Shown piece by piece: positions 15,725 to 24,677 of a stretch of 64,000 bases of DNA. The translations under genes were made by a program, and so were the position numbers. The stretch's first letter is position 1, and every line of letters begins with the position of its first letter. The DNA is from an uncultured Odoribacter sp. (GTDB taxonomy: Bacteria; Bacteroidota; Bacteroidia; Bacteroidales; Marinifilaceae), in NCBI GenBank assembly GCA_900541415.1, contig UQJP01000001.1, positions 115,074 through 179,073 of the forward strand, read 5' to 3'. The notes beneath the pieces are model-generated. The model had not been told where the DNA came from. It worked only from the letters and a program-made list of their open reading frames with translations, and searched no databases.

Positions 15725-16552
15725 CTATTCTTTCTGGCACCCATTGCAATAATAGACAGTTCCGCCCAAATAGCTTTCTTTCAGGATCATTCCTCCGCAA
15801 CGGGGACAAGTGTGCCCCAACGTGTTTTTACTAAGCCGGGTGATATATCCGCCTTTTTGACCGAACAGGTCTTTCTCCGTATCCCGGCCTCCCTGTTCCA
15901 CCATTTCGGCTAAAGTGGATTTCAGGCTGCGGAACAGTCCCTGTTGTTCAGCTTCGGACAAGGTGGACACCTTGCGCCGGGGATGCAGCGAGGCCTGATA
16001 AAGAATGTCCTGCAACACTCCGTTCCCCAGTCCCGGAATGGATTGTTCCGTAGCGAGCATTGCTTTCACACTTTTTTTCTGCCTCACACTCCGCTTCACT
16101 AAATCCATAAAATAATTCTTATTAAACCTTTCATCCAAAGCATTATACCTTTCTTTTGACATCAAATAATACGGATGCTCCAACTCCCCTGCTTTGAAAG
16201 CCCATAACATACCGTACATCTGAACGCAAGAAACAATACAACTGTGATCGTCAAACCCTATCAACAACTGATGTTTAGAAGGTAATTTCCCTTCGGGCTC
16301 TATATACCTGAGAGTTACTCCGTCGGTCAAAACCAAACGGACATCTTCCACAAACAATTCCACCTGTCCGCCATTGGGTTTCGCCTCCTCCACCCGCTTG
16401 CCCGCCAATAAATCGGAATAACCCTCCGGGTCGTGATGAAAGAAAGCGAATTTATGGGGAGAATAACTGGCAATCACATCCGTGACGACCTTACCTTTCA
16501 ACGTATCGGTCAATTGTTGTGAAAGAACAATTGCTTCAGGTAATTCAATCAT
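15725..16552 (-). CDS. Fpg/Nei-like DNA glycosylase homologue lacking the catalytic proline
   Basis: This 275-residue protein has the overall Fpg/Nei layout: N-terminal beta sandwich, helix-two-turn-helix (SIPGLGNGVLQDILYQASLHP) and a C-terminal zinc finger (CPRCGG.....YYCNGCQ). Active Fpg/Nei enzymes begin MPELPE and use Pro2 as the nucleophile. This one begins MIELPEA, so residue 2 is Ile and only Glu3 remains. The zinc-finger arginine before the third Cys also appears replaced (GGTVYYC). It may be an inactive or altered DNA-binding relative. There is no better upstream start. It follows the TPR gene by 20 bases. Confidence 0.8.
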   Translation of the reverse strand: MIELPEAIVLSQQLTDTLKGKVVTDVIASYSPHKFAFFHHDPEGYSDLLAGKRVEEAKPNGGQVELFVEDVRLVLTDGVTLRYIEPEGKLPSKHQLLIGFDDHSCIVSCVQMYGMLWAFKAGELEHPYYLMSKERYNALDERFNKNYFMDLVKRSVRQKKSVKAMLATEQSIPGLGNGVLQDILYQASLHPRRKVSTLSEAEQQGLFRSLKSTLAEMVEQGGRDTEKDLFGQKGGYITRLSKNTLGHTCPRCGGMILKESYLGGTVYYCNGCQKE

Positions 16553-16572
16553 ACAATCATATTATTAATTTT

Positions 16573-17526
16573 TTACAATACTCTATTTGAATACATCTCT
16601 TCAAAATTAGAAAACTTCCCTTCCACCTTTTTCGCTTCCTCTCCCTCCGGGTTCAATTCGATCGCCTTCTTCATATCCTCAAACGATCCTTTTTTATCTC
16701 CCAGCATCAAACGGGCACGCCCGCGTTCACTATATGCTTTGGCAAAATCGGGTTTCAATTCGATTGCCTCGTCAAAAAGCGCGATAGCGCGATCGGGCTG
16801 TTCCCGGGTAATATAAAGTTTTCCCAAATGCATGTAGGCTTCTTCATTAAAAGGATTAAGTTCATTTACATAAGAATAGTCATTCTCAGCCAACTCTGAA
16901 TTACCTAAAGCTTCATGCAATTGTCCCCGGCACAAATAGGCATTTTCTTCTTCAGGCATCCAGGTAATCACCTTTTCCACATCTGCCAATCCTTCGGCAT
17001 AATCTTTCGCCTTCAATAAAACTTCTGCCCGGAGTAAATGGGCAGCCACAAAATCCTCTTTCAGGGCGATCGCCTGTGAAAGGCTGACAGCCGCACTCAA
17101 CCCGTCACCGGAAGAATGCTGCACCCTTCCCAATAAATAATGAGCCTGGGGATCATCAGGACGGATCGCAATGGCCTTCTCACAATCGGCAACGGCTTCC
17201 GCATACCGCTCCGCCAGAAAATAAAGGTGCGCCCGGAGTAAAAGCCCTTCATGATTATCCGGATTGAGGGCTATCAACCGGGTTGCCATTTCGATAGCTT
17301 CTTCCAGTTGCTCCGTATTCGTATAAACTTTTATTAGATACTCCAGCGTTTCAGCCTCTTCCTGAATTTTCAAAGCTTCATTGAAACAACGGACGGCGTA
17401 TGCAGTCTTTCCCATTTGCAAGGCCCGTACCCCGTCATACTTAAACATTTCAAAATCGCGTTTTGCCTTATCTTCAGCCGATTCTTCAGCCTCTCCGAAA
17501 AGTAATGATTTAAAGAAATTTCCCAT
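16573..17526 (-). CDS. Tetratricopeptide repeat protein
   Basis: This 317-residue protein has no signal peptide and consists of about seven to eight TPR units from about residue 30 to 300. Repeats are clear, for example EGLLLRAHLYFLAERYAEAVADCEKAIAIRPD and AYSERGRARLMLGDKKGSFEDMKKAIELNPE (each quoted only to show the pattern). TPRs bind other proteins; no enzyme domain is present. It is cytoplasmic by sequence. It is transcribed from its own promoter and is probably co-transcribed with the Fpg/Nei-like gene. Confidence 0.85.
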   Translation of the reverse strand: MGNFFKSLLFGEAEESAEDKAKRDFEMFKYDGVRALQMGKTAYAVRCFNEALKIQEEAETLEYLIKVYTNTEQLEEAIEMATRLIALNPDNHEGLLLRAHLYFLAERYAEAVADCEKAIAIRPDDPQAHYLLGRVQHSSGDGLSAAVSLSQAIALKEDFVAAHLLRAEVLLKAKDYAEGLADVEKVITWMPEEENAYLCRGQLHEALGNSELAENDYSYVNELNPFNEEAYMHLGKLYITREQPDRAIALFDEAIELKPDFAKAYSERGRARLMLGDKKGSFEDMKKAIELNPEGEEAKKVEGKFSNFEEMYSNRVL

Positions 17527-17546
17527 GGTCGAATTATTTTATGCAA

Positions 17547-17577
17547 CAAAAGTAAGGATTTTCTGCCTGATCACCAA
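17547..17577 (-). promoter_or_regulatory. Promoter of the TPR/Fpg-like operon
   Basis: On the minus strand TTG (17575-17577) and TACTTTTG (17547-17554) are 20 bases apart. The start codon at 17526 is about 15 bases from the predicted transcript start. Confidence 0.6.
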
Positions 17578-17589
17578 TATTAGGGATTC

Positions 17590-17648
17590 TTTACGTTTTT
17601 TTCAGAACAAATGGGGATTTTTACGTTTTTTCTATCTCCCTACTTTTG
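17590..17648 (+). promoter_or_regulatory. Promoter of the metal-locus operon, with a direct repeat
   Basis: TACTTTTG at 17641-17648 matches the -7 consensus; no clear TTG lies at the -33 position. Instead two copies of TTTACGTTTTTT start at 17590 and 17620, exactly 30 bases (about three helical turns) apart. The second overlaps the expected -33 region. This looks like a site for an activator or a metal-sensing regulator. Confidence 0.45.
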
Positions 17649-17710
17649 TGCCGGAACTTAAAAAAAGTACCTGCCAAATTTTCGGGCATCAGTATTAATC
17701 AACATAAACC

Positions 17711-18991
17711 ATGAAAAAAAAGATTAGTTTATTTATCATTGCCTGTGTTTCCTGCTATTGGGCAGCAGCACAGCAAACATCATCAAATCAGCAAGATAGC
17801 ATAGGCGCATACAGCCATTACCGGGTAGGCGGATATGGAGAAATGGCCGCCAGTTACATGAATTACGGATTAAACCGTTTCACTCCCTCAGGCAGTTCCC
17901 GGGATAACCGGGGATCGATCTCGATCCCGCGTTTCGTTTTAGCATTCGATTACAAATTTTCGCCAAAATGGATACTAGGGGCAGAAATCGAATTTGAGTA
18001 TGGAGGTACCGGAGTTGCCCGGGAAATAGAATACTCGGACGAAGGAGGGGAATATGAAACAGAGATTGAAAAAGGAGGGGAAGTCGCTCTGGAACAGTTC
18101 CACATCACCCGGCTGATACACCGGTCTTTCAATGTCCGCGTGGGACATATTATCGTTCCGGTAGGACTTACCAACTCACAACACGAACCGATCAACTTTT
18201 TCGGTGTTTACCGCCCGGAAGGAGAAACAACCATCCTGCCCTCCACCTGGCATGAAAACGGAATTGCCTTTTTTGGGGGATTCGGAAAAGGATTCGACTA
18301 TGAAGTACAGATCGTAGCGGGATTAGACCCGAACGGATTCCGCCGCCAGGACTGGATTAGTGCCGGAAAACAGGGGGCTTTCGAAGTCAACACATTCAGT
18401 TCTCCCGCTTACGTGGGACGCCTGAACTACTCCGGAGTTAAAAACCTGCGCCTGGGCGTTTCCGCCTACTACAATAAAACGGCTAAAAATTCAAGCAAGC
18501 CGGACAAAACCGCTAAAATCGATGCCCCCGTCACCATCATCACAGGCGATTTGCAGTACAAAAGCCGTAACCTGATCGTACGTGCCAATGCCGTTTGGGG
18601 GAATCTCGGAGAAAGCATCGAATTGAACACCATCAACCGTAACCTTAGCGGCGCTTCCGGTTTCAGCCGGACACCCGTGGCTAAAAATGCAGTCAGCTAC
18701 GCTGCCGAAGCCGGATACAATATCGGGAGCTTTTTCGGGTCGGACGCTCCCCGTATATTCCCGTTCTTCCGTTATGAATACTACAACCCACAGGAAAAAA
18801 CAGAAAAAGGCATGCTGGCCGACAAACGCTTTCAAACCGATGTATACACCGCCGGAATCAACTGGTTCGCCCTGCCCAATCTGGTCGTAAAAGCCGACTA
18901 CTCACACCGCACCATCGGCAAAGGCTCATATAACAGCGAAAATATAGCTTCCATCGGGATTGCTTACACAGCCTGGTTTTTCAAAAAATAA
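17711..18991 (+). CDS. Outer-membrane porin, phosphate-selective-porin-like
   Basis: This 426-residue protein has a signal peptide (cleaved after AAAQ) and alternating beta strands throughout, ending in a C-terminal aromatic strand (YTAWFFKK). Motifs such as FNVRVGHIIVPVG and HENGIAFFGGFG resemble the OprO/OprP-type porins of Bacteroidetes. Its solute is unknown. It is the first gene of a tightly spaced six-gene set (gaps of 4 to 28 bases) with an imelysin and haem-c proteins, which suggests metal or haem-related uptake rather than phosphate. Confidence 0.75.
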   Translation: MKKKISLFIIACVSCYWAAAQQTSSNQQDSIGAYSHYRVGGYGEMAASYMNYGLNRFTPSGSSRDNRGSISIPRFVLAFDYKFSPKWILGAEIEFEYGGTGVAREIEYSDEGGEYETEIEKGGEVALEQFHITRLIHRSFNVRVGHIIVPVGLTNSQHEPINFFGVYRPEGETTILPSTWHENGIAFFGGFGKGFDYEVQIVAGLDPNGFRRQDWISAGKQGAFEVNTFSSPAYVGRLNYSGVKNLRLGVSAYYNKTAKNSSKPDKTAKIDAPVTIITGDLQYKSRNLIVRANAVWGNLGESIELNTINRNLSGASGFSRTPVAKNAVSYAAEAGYNIGSFFGSDAPRIFPFFRYEYYNPQEKTEKGMLADKRFQTDVYTAGINWFALPNLVVKADYSHRTIGKGSYNSENIASIGIAYTAWFFKK

Positions 18992-19011
18992 CATCTAAAT
19001 ATTCAATATCC

Positions 19012-20115
19012 ATGAAAACAAAAAACATTTTTTACACACTATTGGTGGCAACCCTATCTTTCGCAGCATGTAGCGAAAACAATTCCAACGACGATGATTC
19101 TTCCGTAGTAACCGAAGAAGAAATGGACGTTGTCATTGCCAATTATGTCGATAAAACCGTACTTCCTACCTATAAAGATATGGCAGAAAAAGTAGGTCTT
19201 TTAAAAGAAAAAGTAGATGCTTTCCTGAGTGATGGCACAGCGGCTTCACTGAACGCAGCCTGCGACGCATGGCGGGCAGCGCGTCAGCCGTGGGAACGCT
19301 CCGAAGCATTCTTGTTCGGACCGGCCGATTACGAATCGCTCGACCCTTCACTCGATACCTGGCCTTTGGATAAAGACGGAATCGACCAGATGCTGAACAC
19401 GCTGGATTTCGATCAAATTCAGGGCAACACCGAAGAAGCACAGAATTTGAGAGGCTTCCACACCCTGGAATACCTGCTTTTCGACGGAGGAAACAATAAA
19501 AGACCGGAAAATATCACTCAAAACGAAAAAGCCTATATGGCGATTGTTGCCAGATTGTTAAAATCGGATACCGACAAATTGTATAAAGCGTGGAACGAAG
19601 GAGGCACTTCGGAATGCCCCATCGCTTTCGGTGAAGAATTTAAAAATCACAACACCACCCGCTTCCCCAGTGCCGCCACATCGATCAATCAGATCATCGA
19701 CGGTTGCCGGGACATTGCCGGAGAAGTAGGCGACCAAAAAATCGGTAATCCTTACACACTCTACACCAGCGGTAAAAGAGAAGAAGGAGTTTTAGCCGTG
19801 GAATCTTGGTACAGCTGGAATTCGCTCACCGACTACACAGACAACATCATCAGCATTCAAAACTCTTATATGGGCGGACGGGAAGACATCCGGGAAGAAG
19901 AAAACAGCCTGCATGCTTTAGTGGTTTCGATCAACCCGACAGTAGACACCCGTGTTAGAAATGCGATACAGGCAGCGATCGAAGCGATCAACGATATTCC
20001 CGCTCCTTTCCGTAACCATTTAGACAGCAAAACTGAAATCGAAGCCGCTCAGGAAGCCTGCGCAGAACTCGACCGGGCTTTATTGGCGATTAAAGCAACC
20101 CTGCAAATCGATTAA
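19012..20115 (+). CDS. Imelysin family lipoprotein
   Basis: This 367-residue lipoprotein (signal peptide then SFAACSEN) has the all-helical imelysin fold. It includes the signature GFHTLEYLLFDGG (GxHxxE type, near residue 150), which in relatives such as IrpA and EfeO contributes to metal binding. The N-terminal helix has AACDAWRAARQPWERSEAFLFGP. Imelysins are linked to iron acquisition, although direct activities are unsettled. The order imelysin then di-haem oxidoreductase is a recurring pair in other bacteria. It lies 20 bases after the porin. Confidence 0.85.
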   Translation: MKTKNIFYTLLVATLSFAACSENNSNDDDSSVVTEEEMDVVIANYVDKTVLPTYKDMAEKVGLLKEKVDAFLSDGTAASLNAACDAWRAARQPWERSEAFLFGPADYESLDPSLDTWPLDKDGIDQMLNTLDFDQIQGNTEEAQNLRGFHTLEYLLFDGGNNKRPENITQNEKAYMAIVARLLKSDTDKLYKAWNEGGTSECPIAFGEEFKNHNTTRFPSAATSINQIIDGCRDIAGEVGDQKIGNPYTLYTSGKREEGVLAVESWYSWNSLTDYTDNIISIQNSYMGGREDIREEENSLHALVVSINPTVDTRVRNAIQAAIEAINDIPAPFRNHLDSKTEIEAAQEACAELDRALLAIKATLQID

Positions 20116-20124
20116 TAAATTTTC

Positions 20125-21528
20125 ATGAAACCACTTTTTGTAATGGCGGTGGTAAGCTGCTTTCTGTATGCCTGCCACGATACCGCCGAAGACAATTATA
20201 TCATTAAACCCAGTGGGAAAGCAGCAAAGCCGGCAGAATTATCTGCCGGCACTGCTACAAATTTCCTTTCCTCCAGCAAAGCCTATGATAATCCGGCTTC
20301 CTGGGTAACCGGAACTCTGAACGAACGGTTTAATTCCGGCGACCAATTATACGACGATGCCCGTTCCACGGGTGAAGAAACCGGAGGAGGGCTCGGCCCC
20401 GTATACGCAGGTTATTCCTGTGGTTCCTGCCATAAAAATGCAGGACGCACAAAACCCACTCTTTTTACCGACGGCGGAAGCGGAAAATATGGTTTTTCTT
20501 CCATGCTGATTTACATCAGCCGGAAAGATGGCCGTTTTTTTCGTAATTACGGGCGTGTGCTGCATGACCAGAGTATTTATGGCGTAAAAGCAGAAGGGAA
20601 ATTAAAAGCGACCTATACGGAAGAAGCTTTCCAATATCCCGACGGAGAAAGCTATTCCCTGATCACTCCCCATTACGAAATCACAGACTGGTATGCCGAT
20701 TCCATTCGTCCCCAGGATCTTCACATCACGGTGCGCATTCCTTTGCGCCACGTGGGAATGGGGCAAATGATGGCTCTCGACCTGAACGAACTGGAACGCC
20801 TTGCCGCACAAAGTAATTATCCGGAATGGGGCATCAGCGGACGGTTGAACTACATCACGGAAAGGGGCGTCCGCCAAATCGGAGTGTCGGGAAATAAAGC
20901 CCAGCATGCCGACCTGACGGTGGAATTAGGATTCTCTTCCGACCTCGGTGTGACCAACGACCGTTATCCCGAAGAAATATGCGACGGGCAAAGCCAGATG
21001 ATGGGATTCGCTAATTACGGAATCCAGATCAGCACTCAGGACATGGAGGATGTAGACCTGTATATGCAAACTTTAGGCGTACCCGCACGCCGGAACGTAG
21101 ACGACCCCACGGTGCTGCGAGGTGAAAAAATGTTCTACCAGGTAGGCTGTCATCTTTGCCACACCGTGACTCTCCACACCCGTCCCCGGGGAACAGTGCT
21201 ACTGAACGGCACGAAACTTCCCTGGTTAGGCAGTCAGGTGATTCACCCGTACAGCGACTTTCTTTTACATGATATGGGCCCGGAACTCGACGACGGTTAT
21301 GTCAGCGGGTTAGCACAAGGCTGCGAGTGGCGCACCACCCCGCTCTGGGGAATCGGGTTACAAGCTACGGTAAACGGACACACCCACTTCCTGCACGATG
21401 GCAGGGCGAGAAATATCGAAGAAGCCATTCTATGGCACGGAGGTGAAGGCAAAGCATCGAGAGAGCTATTTAAACGGCTGGACAAAACCGATCGGGAAGC
21501 CCTGATCCAATTTGTCAATTCACTATAA
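20125..21528 (+). CDS. Di-haem oxidoreductase (DUF1111 / 'thiol oxidoreductase') lipoprotein
   Basis: This 467-residue lipoprotein (LYACHDTAED) has two haem-c attachment sites, CGSCH near residue 99 and CHLCH near residue 342. Family-typical stretches are GLGPVYAGYSCGSCH and TTPLWGIGLQATVNGHTHFLHDGRARNIEEAILWHGGE, the latter with the conserved R/H/E groups. These relatives of MauG and cytochrome c peroxidase act in the periplasm. With imelysins they are thought to support iron uptake by redox chemistry. The gene starts 9 bases after the imelysin. Confidence 0.88.
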   Translation: MKPLFVMAVVSCFLYACHDTAEDNYIIKPSGKAAKPAELSAGTATNFLSSSKAYDNPASWVTGTLNERFNSGDQLYDDARSTGEETGGGLGPVYAGYSCGSCHKNAGRTKPTLFTDGGSGKYGFSSMLIYISRKDGRFFRNYGRVLHDQSIYGVKAEGKLKATYTEEAFQYPDGESYSLITPHYEITDWYADSIRPQDLHITVRIPLRHVGMGQMMALDLNELERLAAQSNYPEWGISGRLNYITERGVRQIGVSGNKAQHADLTVELGFSSDLGVTNDRYPEEICDGQSQMMGFANYGIQISTQDMEDVDLYMQTLGVPARRNVDDPTVLRGEKMFYQVGCHLCHTVTLHTRPRGTVLLNGTKLPWLGSQVIHPYSDFLLHDMGPELDDGYVSGLAQGCEWRTTPLWGIGLQATVNGHTHFLHDGRARNIEEAILWHGGEGKASRELFKRLDKTDREALIQFVNSL

Positions 21529-21556
21529 ATCAATAAAAGCAAAAATACCATCAATC

Positions 21557-22786
21557 ATGACGCGATCATCATTCAAAATATTATTTATACTACTCCTTGC
21601 CTTCACAGGAACTCAGGCACAAAAGCAAACGGTTATCGACAATAAATACATGGACAACGGAATCGTATCCCTGGCCGATAAGAAAGGATTCCGTTTCGAA
21701 ACCCGGAAAGGGGATTTTCTTTTTAAACCTTATCTGCTGGTACAAACTTCGGCAAATCTTAATTATTATCACAGTGAAGGCATCGAACTGGCAGACGAAG
21801 ACCATATTGCAAATTCCGGTTTCTCGATTCCCAATGCCATTTTAGGATTCACGGGTAAAGCATTCGGACGGGTTACTTTTAACCTTTCGATCAACGCAGC
21901 CCAAAGCGGAGGAGCTTTGTTGCAACAGGCCTGGATCGATTTCGCAGTACGCGACGCCCTGCGTTTCCGGGTAGGAAAATTCAAAACTCCATTCTCACAC
22001 GCCTACCTCACGACATTGGGTGAAACCCTTTTCCCGTCCCTGCCTTCTTCGCTCACAAGTACCGTGATTCTGCCCCATTCCCTCAACGCCGTTAATCCCT
22101 CTATGGCTACCGGGTTTGATTTGGGTGCGGAAGTTCACGGAGTTGTCAACGACCGCTGGGGCTATCAGGTGGGAATTTTCAACGGAACAGGGATCACGGT
22201 GAACACAGCCACCAAAACCACCAGCGACGAATACCACATTCCCTCACTGCTCTATGCAGCCCGGTTTTCATGGACTCCCAAAGGACAAATGCCAGCCACA
22301 CAGGGCGATCCGGACAACCTGCATTCCGATAAAATGAGTTTTGCCCTGAGTGCTTCCTATAATGTGGAAGCCCAAAACGAAAGCAGCAACGATTTTCGGG
22401 GAGGTTTCGAAGCTTCCTGGATCAAAAACCGCTGGTATTTTGCACTCGAAGGTTACTGGTTAAATATGAAATTCACCGAACGCCAACGCATATCGGATGC
22501 TTATAACTTCTGGGGTGCATACGTACAGGCGGGTTATTTCATTACGTCCAAATTACAGGGAGCTTTACGCTACGACTGGATGGACCGGAACGGCACAGAC
22601 GACGGCGGGCTTATCAATCTTCCGGCAGCAGGCGTAAACTACTATTTCAGCCGATATAATTTAAAATTACAAGGCATGTACCAATATTTAGGACGTACCG
22701 GACATAGTTCACAGGCCGACCGCGACAGTGATAATCTCGGACTGGCAAAACACACCGCAATCGTCATGCTGCAATACACATTCTAA
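21557..22786 (+). CDS. Second outer-membrane porin of the metal locus
   Basis: This is a 409-residue barrel protein. I chose the ATG at 21557 because it gives a proper signal peptide (MTRSSFKILFILLLAFTGTQA); the longer frame from 21512 would overlap the previous gene and bury it. Strands such as FNLSINAAQSGGALLQQAWIDF and FRVGKFKTPFSHAYLT mark the phosphate-selective porin (OprP/O-like) family. It ends in a C-terminal aromatic residue (AIVMLQYTF), as outer-membrane proteins do. Together with the gene at 17711 it makes two porin-like barrels in one operon. Confidence 0.78.
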   Translation: MTRSSFKILFILLLAFTGTQAQKQTVIDNKYMDNGIVSLADKKGFRFETRKGDFLFKPYLLVQTSANLNYYHSEGIELADEDHIANSGFSIPNAILGFTGKAFGRVTFNLSINAAQSGGALLQQAWIDFAVRDALRFRVGKFKTPFSHAYLTTLGETLFPSLPSSLTSTVILPHSLNAVNPSMATGFDLGAEVHGVVNDRWGYQVGIFNGTGITVNTATKTTSDEYHIPSLLYAARFSWTPKGQMPATQGDPDNLHSDKMSFALSASYNVEAQNESSNDFRGGFEASWIKNRWYFALEGYWLNMKFTERQRISDAYNFWGAYVQAGYFITSKLQGALRYDWMDRNGTDDGGLINLPAAGVNYYFSRYNLKLQGMYQYLGRTGHSSQADRDSDNLGLAKHTAIVMLQYTF

Positions 22787-22790
22787 CGAC

Positions 22791-23486
22791 ATGAAAAAGA
22801 TCATACCCCTGTTACTCGCCGGAATATGGTTTGCAGCCTGTGACGACGGTAACATATATCCCAAAGAAAAAGAAGACGTCAGCGGGGCCACAGCCACGAT
22901 ACAAGTCCGTTTCTCCGGACAGGATGCCTGGCCGGATGCCTATAAACTGGTGTTTGCCGGATTCGATGAAAATACGGAAGTTCCCTCGATTTCGAAAGTC
23001 ATTTCCAAACCTGCTTCCGACACAGCCACTCAAACCGTTACCCTCAACGGGTTGACGGACGATATTAAAACACTTAGTATCTCCCTGTTGGGGAAAGGAC
23101 GTAATTTGATTTATAATTTCTATTCTTATCCGGTTCCGGAAGGTTCGGATCATATCCTGCTCCCGGTTGAAGAAATCAACCTGGCGGAATTGCCACGCGT
23201 GCAAGCCCAGATATTCGACCTGCATTGCACCCGCTGCCACGGGGCCGGAAATCATGCAGCGGCCGACCTCGACCTCACGGCCGGACACAGCCAGGCAGAC
23301 TTGCTGAACATTCCCACAGTCACCGGGCCTACCGGGACGTTCCGGGTAGTTCCCGGAAATGTTGAAAAAAGTTTCCTTCACCAGGTATTGACGGAAGATT
23401 GCATCGAAGGATACAACCACACCGATGTCTTGCCAGAAGAGGAATTACTGTCGCTGATCGAAACCTGGATTAAAAATTACAAATAA
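22791..23486 (+). CDS. Cytochrome c-type lipoprotein
   Basis: This 231-residue protein starts at the ATG at 22791, which provides the signal peptide MKKIIPLLLAGIWFAAC. The N-terminal half (about 30-135) is a beta domain without cofactors. The C-terminal half has one haem-c motif, CTRCH near residue 147, and a PGNVEKSFLHQVLTED stretch common in class I cytochrome c-like domains of Bacteroidetes. It probably passes electrons to or from the di-haem oxidoreductase two genes earlier (inference). It lies 4 bases after the porin. Confidence 0.8.
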   Translation: MKKIIPLLLAGIWFAACDDGNIYPKEKEDVSGATATIQVRFSGQDAWPDAYKLVFAGFDENTEVPSISKVISKPASDTATQTVTLNGLTDDIKTLSISLLGKGRNLIYNFYSYPVPEGSDHILLPVEEINLAELPRVQAQIFDLHCTRCHGAGNHAAADLDLTAGHSQADLLNIPTVTGPTGTFRVVPGNVEKSFLHQVLTEDCIEGYNHTDVLPEEELLSLIETWIKNYK

Positions 23487-23493
23487 AAAAACG

Positions 23494-24642
23494 ATGAAAT
23501 ATACCACGAAAAATTATCCGCTTTGGCAAGTAAAAGCCCGGTTAAGCCATTTTGAAACCCCGGAAGGCGTTTCAGAATACCATGTCATGCTATCCCCTGA
23601 AACCGGAAAAGGAGATTTCACCGCGCAGCTGGACAATCTGCATAAAGCTTCGGAACACCTAATCGCTTCGGAATGGGGGAATCGGGCGAAGGTTATTTTC
23701 AAACGCTATTTTCTAAGTGACATCACGAATCAGTCCCCCATCTTATATAAAGCATTGGAAGGAGAAACACCGGAAAGCTATTCCGCCGTACAGCAACCTC
23801 CCCTCGACGGCTGTAAAGTGGCTCTATGGCTTTGGCTGCAAACCGATATGGATATTTCTAAAAAACAAATGACTGTGGCCACACACAATGGTTACAGCCA
23901 TCTGTTTTCTGCCAGCCTTCAATCCCCGGAAAGCTCTTCCGAAACAGAAACACATACACTGCTCGCCCGTTACGCCCAAAGTCTTCGCGATTACCAATGC
24001 ACTTTGGCAGACAACTGTGTACGTACCTGGTTCTTTGTGAGGGATGTCGACGTGAATTACGAAGGAGTGGTCATAGCCCGGCGGGAAGATTTTATAAAAG
24101 AAGGCCTGACGGAACAAACCCACTACATCGCCAGCACAGGCATTTCAGGCTATCCGGCCGCACCGGAAGTCAACGTGCTTTTAGACACTTATGCCGTAAA
24201 AGGATTGGAAGCCGGACAAATTCAATATTTATATGCCAAGGAACACCTTAACCCGACCTATGAATACGGCGTGACCTTCGAACGGGGCACAGCCATTGAA
24301 TACGGCGACCGGAAACACATTTTCATTTCGGGCACCGCAAGCATAGACAAATATGGAGACATCGTATTTCCGGGCGACATTGTGAAGCAAGTTCACCGCA
24401 CCTGGGGAAATGTGGAAGCCCTATTGAAGGAAGCAGGAAGCGATTTCACAGATATGGCACAAATCATCGTATACCTGAGAGATACTGCCGATTACCAAAC
24501 CGTACAGGCTTTATTCGACCAGCAGTTCCCCGGCATTCCCACGGTGATTGTCCTGGCCCCGGTATGCCGTCCCGGCTGGTTAATCGAAATGGAAGGCATC
24601 GCTATTAAAAGGGGAGGCAACCCGAAATTCAGAAATTTATAG
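23494..24642 (+). CDS. RidA/chorismatase-fold protein closing the metal locus
   Basis: This 382-residue cytoplasmic protein has no signal peptide. Its C-terminal half (about 255-375) has the RidA/YjgF fold, with the stretch HIFISGTASIDKYGDIVFPGDIVKQ and the end DYQTVQALFDQ.FPG.PTVIVLAP. The N-terminal half is a second, divergent unit, an arrangement seen in FkbO/Hyg5-type chorismatases and related enamine or imine hydrolases. I cannot name its substrate. As the last gene of an imelysin and cytochrome operon its presence is unexpected. A terminator follows directly. Confidence 0.65.
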   Translation: MKYTTKNYPLWQVKARLSHFETPEGVSEYHVMLSPETGKGDFTAQLDNLHKASEHLIASEWGNRAKVIFKRYFLSDITNQSPILYKALEGETPESYSAVQQPPLDGCKVALWLWLQTDMDISKKQMTVATHNGYSHLFSASLQSPESSSETETHTLLARYAQSLRDYQCTLADNCVRTWFFVRDVDVNYEGVVIARREDFIKEGLTEQTHYIASTGISGYPAAPEVNVLLDTYAVKGLEAGQIQYLYAKEHLNPTYEYGVTFERGTAIEYGDRKHIFISGTASIDKYGDIVFPGDIVKQVHRTWGNVEALLKEAGSDFTDMAQIIVYLRDTADYQTVQALFDQQFPGIPTVIVLAPVCRPGWLIEMEGIAIKRGGNPKFRNL

Positions 24643-24646
24643 GAAA

Positions 24647-24677
24647 AGAGCCGATTCCCGGCTCTCCCCTATATTTT
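24647..24677 (+). terminator. Terminator of the six-gene metal-locus operon
   Basis: Stem AGAGCCG/CGGCTCT (24647-24653 with 24659-24665), five-base loop, then CCCCTATATTTTTT. It begins five bases after the stop and lies between converging genes. Confidence 0.8.
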
